From the NCBI RefSeq assembly GCF_036227565.1, contig NZ_CP109462.1, positions 1 to 64,000 of the forward strand: a DNA stretch of 64,000 nucleotides, read 5' to 3'. This DNA is from Streptomyces sp. NBC_01454. GTDB lineage: Bacteria; Actinomycetota; Actinomycetes; Streptomycetales; Streptomycetaceae. Below the pieces are notes generated by a model. That model was given only the letters and a program-made list of their open reading frames with translations, did not search any database and was not told the DNA's origin. The stretch's first letter is position 1, and every line of letters begins with the position of its first letter. Shown piece after piece: positions 62,101 to 64,000 of the stretch. Both the position numbers and the translations under genes were made by a program.

Positions 62101-62517
62101 CGGCTTCAGATCCCGGTGTTCGACCTGGTGCTCGTGTGCGTAGGCCAGTGCCGAGGCGAGCGGCCTGCCGATGCGCGTGAAGAAGGAGGCCCAGTCGACC
62201 GGGCGGCCGGCCGCCATCTCTTCTTTGAGGCTGTGCTCAATCCATTCGAGCGCGATGAAGTACCGGCCGCTTTCGGCGTCCCAGCCTGAGTCGAGCATCC
62301 GCACGATGTGGGGGTGTTCGAGGGCCTTGAGCGCGGCGGTCTCCCGAGCCAGGAAGATCTGGCTCACCTCGTCGTCACGCTGCCTGAGCAGCTTGACGGC
62401 CGCGTAGTCGCCTTCTTCGCTGGTCGTGTCCACGGCCTTGCGGACCTCGGACAGGCCGCCGGCTCTGGGTGTGTTCGGGAGCAGCAGGAACCTGCCGCTG
62501 ATCATTTCGGCCCCCAC
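59092..62517 (-). CDS. Protein kinase-SF1 helicase fusion, candidate Mokosh MkoA
   Basis: About 1,141 residues from GTG 62517, chosen for GAGGAG 6 bp upstream; ATG 62613 would add 32 residues. Residues 5-270 are a Ser/Thr kinase: YAAVKLLRQRDDEV with the ATP Lys, EHRDLKPGNVLVTDDGVVKL and ADFGIAKILSK, then YAPPEQGDAIPYVRDVYSYA. The second half is an SF1 helicase of the DNA2/NAM7-like COG1112 type: LLVEGPPGTGKTTVIAEIV, CIFDEASKATATEALVPLAK, VLVGDTNQLPPIDEDLL, LSVDAVQGRECDLAVFSVTR and RINVALSRARFGLIVVGD. Kinase-helicase fusion beside a PLD gene is the layout of type I Mokosh defence. Confidence 0.85.
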   Translation of the reverse strand: MGAEMISGRFLLLPNTPRAGGLSEVRKAVDTTSEEGDYAAVKLLRQRDDEVSQIFLARETAALKALEHPHIVRMLDSGWDAESGRYFIALEWIEHSLKEEMAAGRPVDWASFFTRIGRPLASALAYAHEHQVEHRDLKPGNVLVTDDGVVKLADFGIAKILSKVVVTDQTVAGYRSTLYAPPEQGDAIPYVRDVYSYAVLAIQVLSGGKAADYPDLLPVLDELALDTEFRTILRTCIDYDPKQRPANAAVLEHRLLEAERICGSRQARRRNFVWLKMTRRAAESLGDAPTDSEADWDQARAAVLADLSGTVHADYGYNQQTGEVDTATLRIFGRTRFLRLVSDERNPDRCVIISAETRPDEWMAKRRERSALIGPVLTWTFDDPGEDPAYDGLTFLLQRLDAHLDERETAARVRETHNLGDLFDGWRRLLEAREELAAGGRQPLDYDRIDGNGRSRVFRLAMPTTASLVGEEWSVAAYPYSRPVDRGEVTAQTEDTLVIRFARPDNTLPGRGVLLPFLGPSQSAINRQRDALTNVAAGQAANPVLRQIIDDPTSITSQPPTDVTTWFRADLDKSKRDVVAHALGSQDLLLVEGPPGTGKTTVIAEIVEQTLKRNAHARILIVSQTHIAIDNALKRIEEAGITGLVRLGRPDDPRVAESAQPLLLDRQVKRWTQGVRARAEKYLDAIASDNGLEARHLKAALLLEELAVVAADLEHVERKLTDLASQPAPDRTTSARELGEEVVTVRARRDQLQDQRAELFAEVQRMLAGELTLREDLSTLDARDAVEALLGPAGPGRELMRLLRLQGEWLQRIGTDQHLITAFLRTRQVIGGTALGFLGHPAARDLEFDVCIFDEASKATATEALVPLAKAKRWVLVGDTNQLPPIDEDLLRDEQIMTDHQLIPELVSTTLFQYLANHTDFPVKHLLREQYRMTPAIGNMISTCFYDEKLLSPNDHALPGYDQINKPVLWLDTSLLPGRRESERTAAETSISNLLESKLAARRLEVIDQAIDKQMIKVPDGRPLEVLVIAPYGRQVEELGRRLASLKLKHFTPEVLSVDAVQGRECDLAVFSVTRSNARSEFGFLGQSYWRRINVALSRARFGLIVVGDAAFCRSKPGALRDVLDYMGAHPEECEIRNAYL

Positions 62518-62714
62518 GCACTGCTCCTCGCTCAGCACCGTTGCCGGTGCAGCCCTCCCCGACTGCTCATCTTGCCAGCCAGTTTCCATGCAAACAGGGC
62601 TTTGATGAGACACGGATCACGCCATCTGACGAAGGGTCACCCGGGCCGGAGGGCGGCCTACTCTGGCGGTCCGGCGCGGGCCGGGTGCGGGAGGAAGGTT
62701 GTGGGGCAGCCCGC

Positions 62715-62758
62715 CCGCGGGGCGGGGTGGAGGACGCGGTCCCCGCCCCGCCCCGCGG
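62715..62758 (-). terminator. Terminator hairpin between the right-edge gene and the Mokosh-like pair
   Basis: CCGCGGGGCGGGG (62715-62727) pairs with CCCCGCCCCGCGG (62746-62758), a 13-bp stem with an 18-nt loop, 3 bp beyond the stop codon of the leftward gene at 62762. Confidence 0.7.
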
Positions 62759-62761
62759 GGA

Positions 62762-64000
62762 TCAGGCGGCGTCCTCCCCGAGCGGGTACACCGTGTCGAA
62801 CCACGCGTTGAGCTCGTGCAGGTCCAGTGGCAGGGAGGCGAGGAAGCGGAGGAACCGGCCGTTGTCGCGGGGCGGCTGCCGCGGGTCGAGGGCCTGGAGC
62901 GCGGTCAGGTCGGCGCGGCGGAGCGCTTCGGCGCCGGCGCGGTGGCGGTCTTCGAAGTCCTGTGTTCCGGTGGCGCTGTCGGCGGCCGCCAGGTAGCAGG
63001 AGACGAAGGGGTCGAACGCGGCGCGGTGCGCGGCGAGATGGCGGCGGAACGCCGCGCTGTCCACGGAGCTGGTGTTGGCCTCCTCGCTGGTGAGGGTGGC
63101 GGGCGGAAGTTCGGTCCAACAGCCGATGGTGCCCGTGAAGCTGTGGGGAAACTCCCCGTATTCGTCGTCGTTCCAGTGCCCGTCGCTCGCGCCGGCGGCG
63201 GAGAAGACCTTTCCCCAGAGGTAGGTGAGGGATTCGAGCAGCGGAATGATGCTCAGCACGTCACGTTCGTGAGCGGCGATGATCAGGTCGGCGATGCTCG
63301 GGTCGGCGTCGGCCGCGACAGGCACGGGCCGGAGCAGGCGATGGGTGTACTCGTGGCGGTGCTTGGAGTGCGTCGCCGCGTTCTCGATCGCCTCGTGCGC
63401 CTCGGTGATCTGCGCTCGGGCGCGACTGGCTGCGGTCTGGAGTCCGCCGTCGTCGTCGACGGCCGTGAGCTTCGCCGGCGCCGTCCGTCGCGGCGGCGGG
63501 CTCGTTGCCGCCGCCAGCGCCCAGTCCAGCAGGTCGATGTAGGCGCTGGTCCCCCAGGAGTGGGGGACTTCGTAGATCTCGTCCCCTACCAGCTGCTCGG
63601 GTCCCAGCTCTGTGTCATGGGGCCGAAGGGCCACATGACCGAGTTCTACGACGTCGATCTCCGGCGCCATGAGCAGGATCTCGGTCCCTGGCGGGAGGAA
63701 TTCGTCCTCGTGCGCAACGAACCTCTCGCTTCCGTCCCGGCGCCGGCAGTTGCCAGCCCAGCCGCCACCGTCCCAGACCGAGGTGTAGGCGGGGTCGGTC
63801 AGTACGGACTGCGCGACCGTCAGGGCATGGTCGGCCGCCTTCAGGGAGACCTCAGCCGCCTCGATGTCGGCGAGGTGGCAGAGGGCCAGCACCGGGTCGG
63901 TCGCGGCGCGGAGCGGGTGTGCGGCGTTCACGGCTGCGAGCACGGCCGCTCGCGGGTCGATGGCGGTGGGAGCGGGCGGGCACGGCCACAGCTCCAGGGG
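62762..64000 (-). CDS. Hypothetical protein, partial at the right window edge
   Basis: At least 412 residues; the frame runs open to the window end, where it still reads as protein (LELWPCPPAPTAIDPRAAVL), so the true start lies outside. Helical and acidic, with segments such as ALCHLADIEAAEVSLKAADH, LLESLTYLWGKVFSAAG and DLTALQALDPRQPPRDNG. Not recognised. A hairpin separates it from the Mokosh-like genes downstream, which argues against it being part of that unit. Confidence 0.6.
   Translation of the reverse strand, partial: PLELWPCPPAPTAIDPRAAVLAAVNAAHPLRAATDPVLALCHLADIEAAEVSLKAADHALTVAQSVLTDPAYTSVWDGGGWAGNCRRRDGSERFVAHEDEFLPPGTEILLMAPEIDVVELGHVALRPHDTELGPEQLVGDEIYEVPHSWGTSAYIDLLDWALAAATSPPPRRTAPAKLTAVDDDGGLQTAASRARAQITEAHEAIENAATHSKHRHEYTHRLLRPVPVAADADPSIADLIIAAHERDVLSIIPLLESLTYLWGKVFSAAGASDGHWNDDEYGEFPHSFTGTIGCWTELPPATLTSEEANTSSVDSAAFRRHLAAHRAAFDPFVSCYLAAADSATGTQDFEDRHRAGAEALRRADLTALQALDPRQPPRDNGRFLRFLASLPLDLHELNAWFDTVYPLGEDAA

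Overview
The window looks like an accessory region from a Streptomyces or a close relative. GC content is very high, GTG and TTG starts are common, translational coupling through ATGA/GTGA overlaps is frequent, and it carries a WhiB-like protein, two helix-turn-helix/tetratricopeptide regulators and a DUF6907-type protein. Ribosomal and core replication genes are absent and several genes are truncated, which points to a plasmid or a variable chromosome arm. Everything here was read from sequence alone; no database search was run.

Layout. (1) 0-6 kb: a leftward, overlapping gene pair, a very large multidomain protein followed by a 206-residue protein resembling a divergent Streptomyces telomere terminal protein (tap/tpg-like), flanked on both sides by copies of short repeats. 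(2) 5.8-8.2 kb: about 2.4 kb without convincing genes, rich in phased short repeats and a long imperfect duplication; a candidate origin or maintenance region. (3) 8-13 kb: an HTH protein, a decayed UDP-glucose dehydrogenase, a SEC-C protein and an XRE/TPR regulator. (4) 13.5-19.2 kb: a rightward operon of a radical SAM enzyme, an Asp/Glu-racemase/maleate-isomerase-like protein, a HhH-GPD DNA-glycosylase-like protein, a PfkB kinase, a nucleoside 2-deoxyribosyltransferase-like protein, a thymidylate-kinase-like P-loop kinase and a MazG-like pyrophosphohydrolase. It is divergent from the XRE/TPR gene, with three 10-bp-phased repeats between them. I cannot match this set to a named system, and it is the strongest candidate for something undescribed.

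(5) 19-28 kb: a mosaic of truncated genes, small unknown proteins, a tRNA-like RNA of unusual length and a coupled pair of winged-helix proteins. (6) 28.5-36 kb: rightward genes for an HU-like protein, a GNAT acetyltransferase, a second-copy-type NAD-dependent DNA ligase, a TetR regulator and a solitary C5-cytosine methyltransferase. Five promoters in regions 5 and 6 share an almost identical 29-bp sequence (TTGCNTAAWTGGWTTTA followed by a TAG/TAT-type -10 with exactly 17 bp spacing), suggesting a local regulon that includes the tRNA-like RNA. (7) 36-49 kb: a second XRE/TPR regulator, divergent from a seven-gene cluster with three HprK-like kinases, a dehydrogenase, a TIM-barrel isomerase-like protein, an APH-fold kinase and a SAHH-like/Gfo-Idh fusion, then a hemC paralogue and a WhiB protein. 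This looks like a small-molecule pathway, product unknown.

(8) 49.9-54 kb: a UTRA-domain protein without a visible HTH, an APH-fold kinase and an RNB-family ribonuclease that ends in dsRNA-binding-like domains instead of S1. (9) 54-64 kb: leftward unknown genes, then a protein kinase-helicase fusion overlapping a PLD nuclease gene, an arrangement matching type I Mokosh anti-phage defence, and a partial unknown gene at the right edge.
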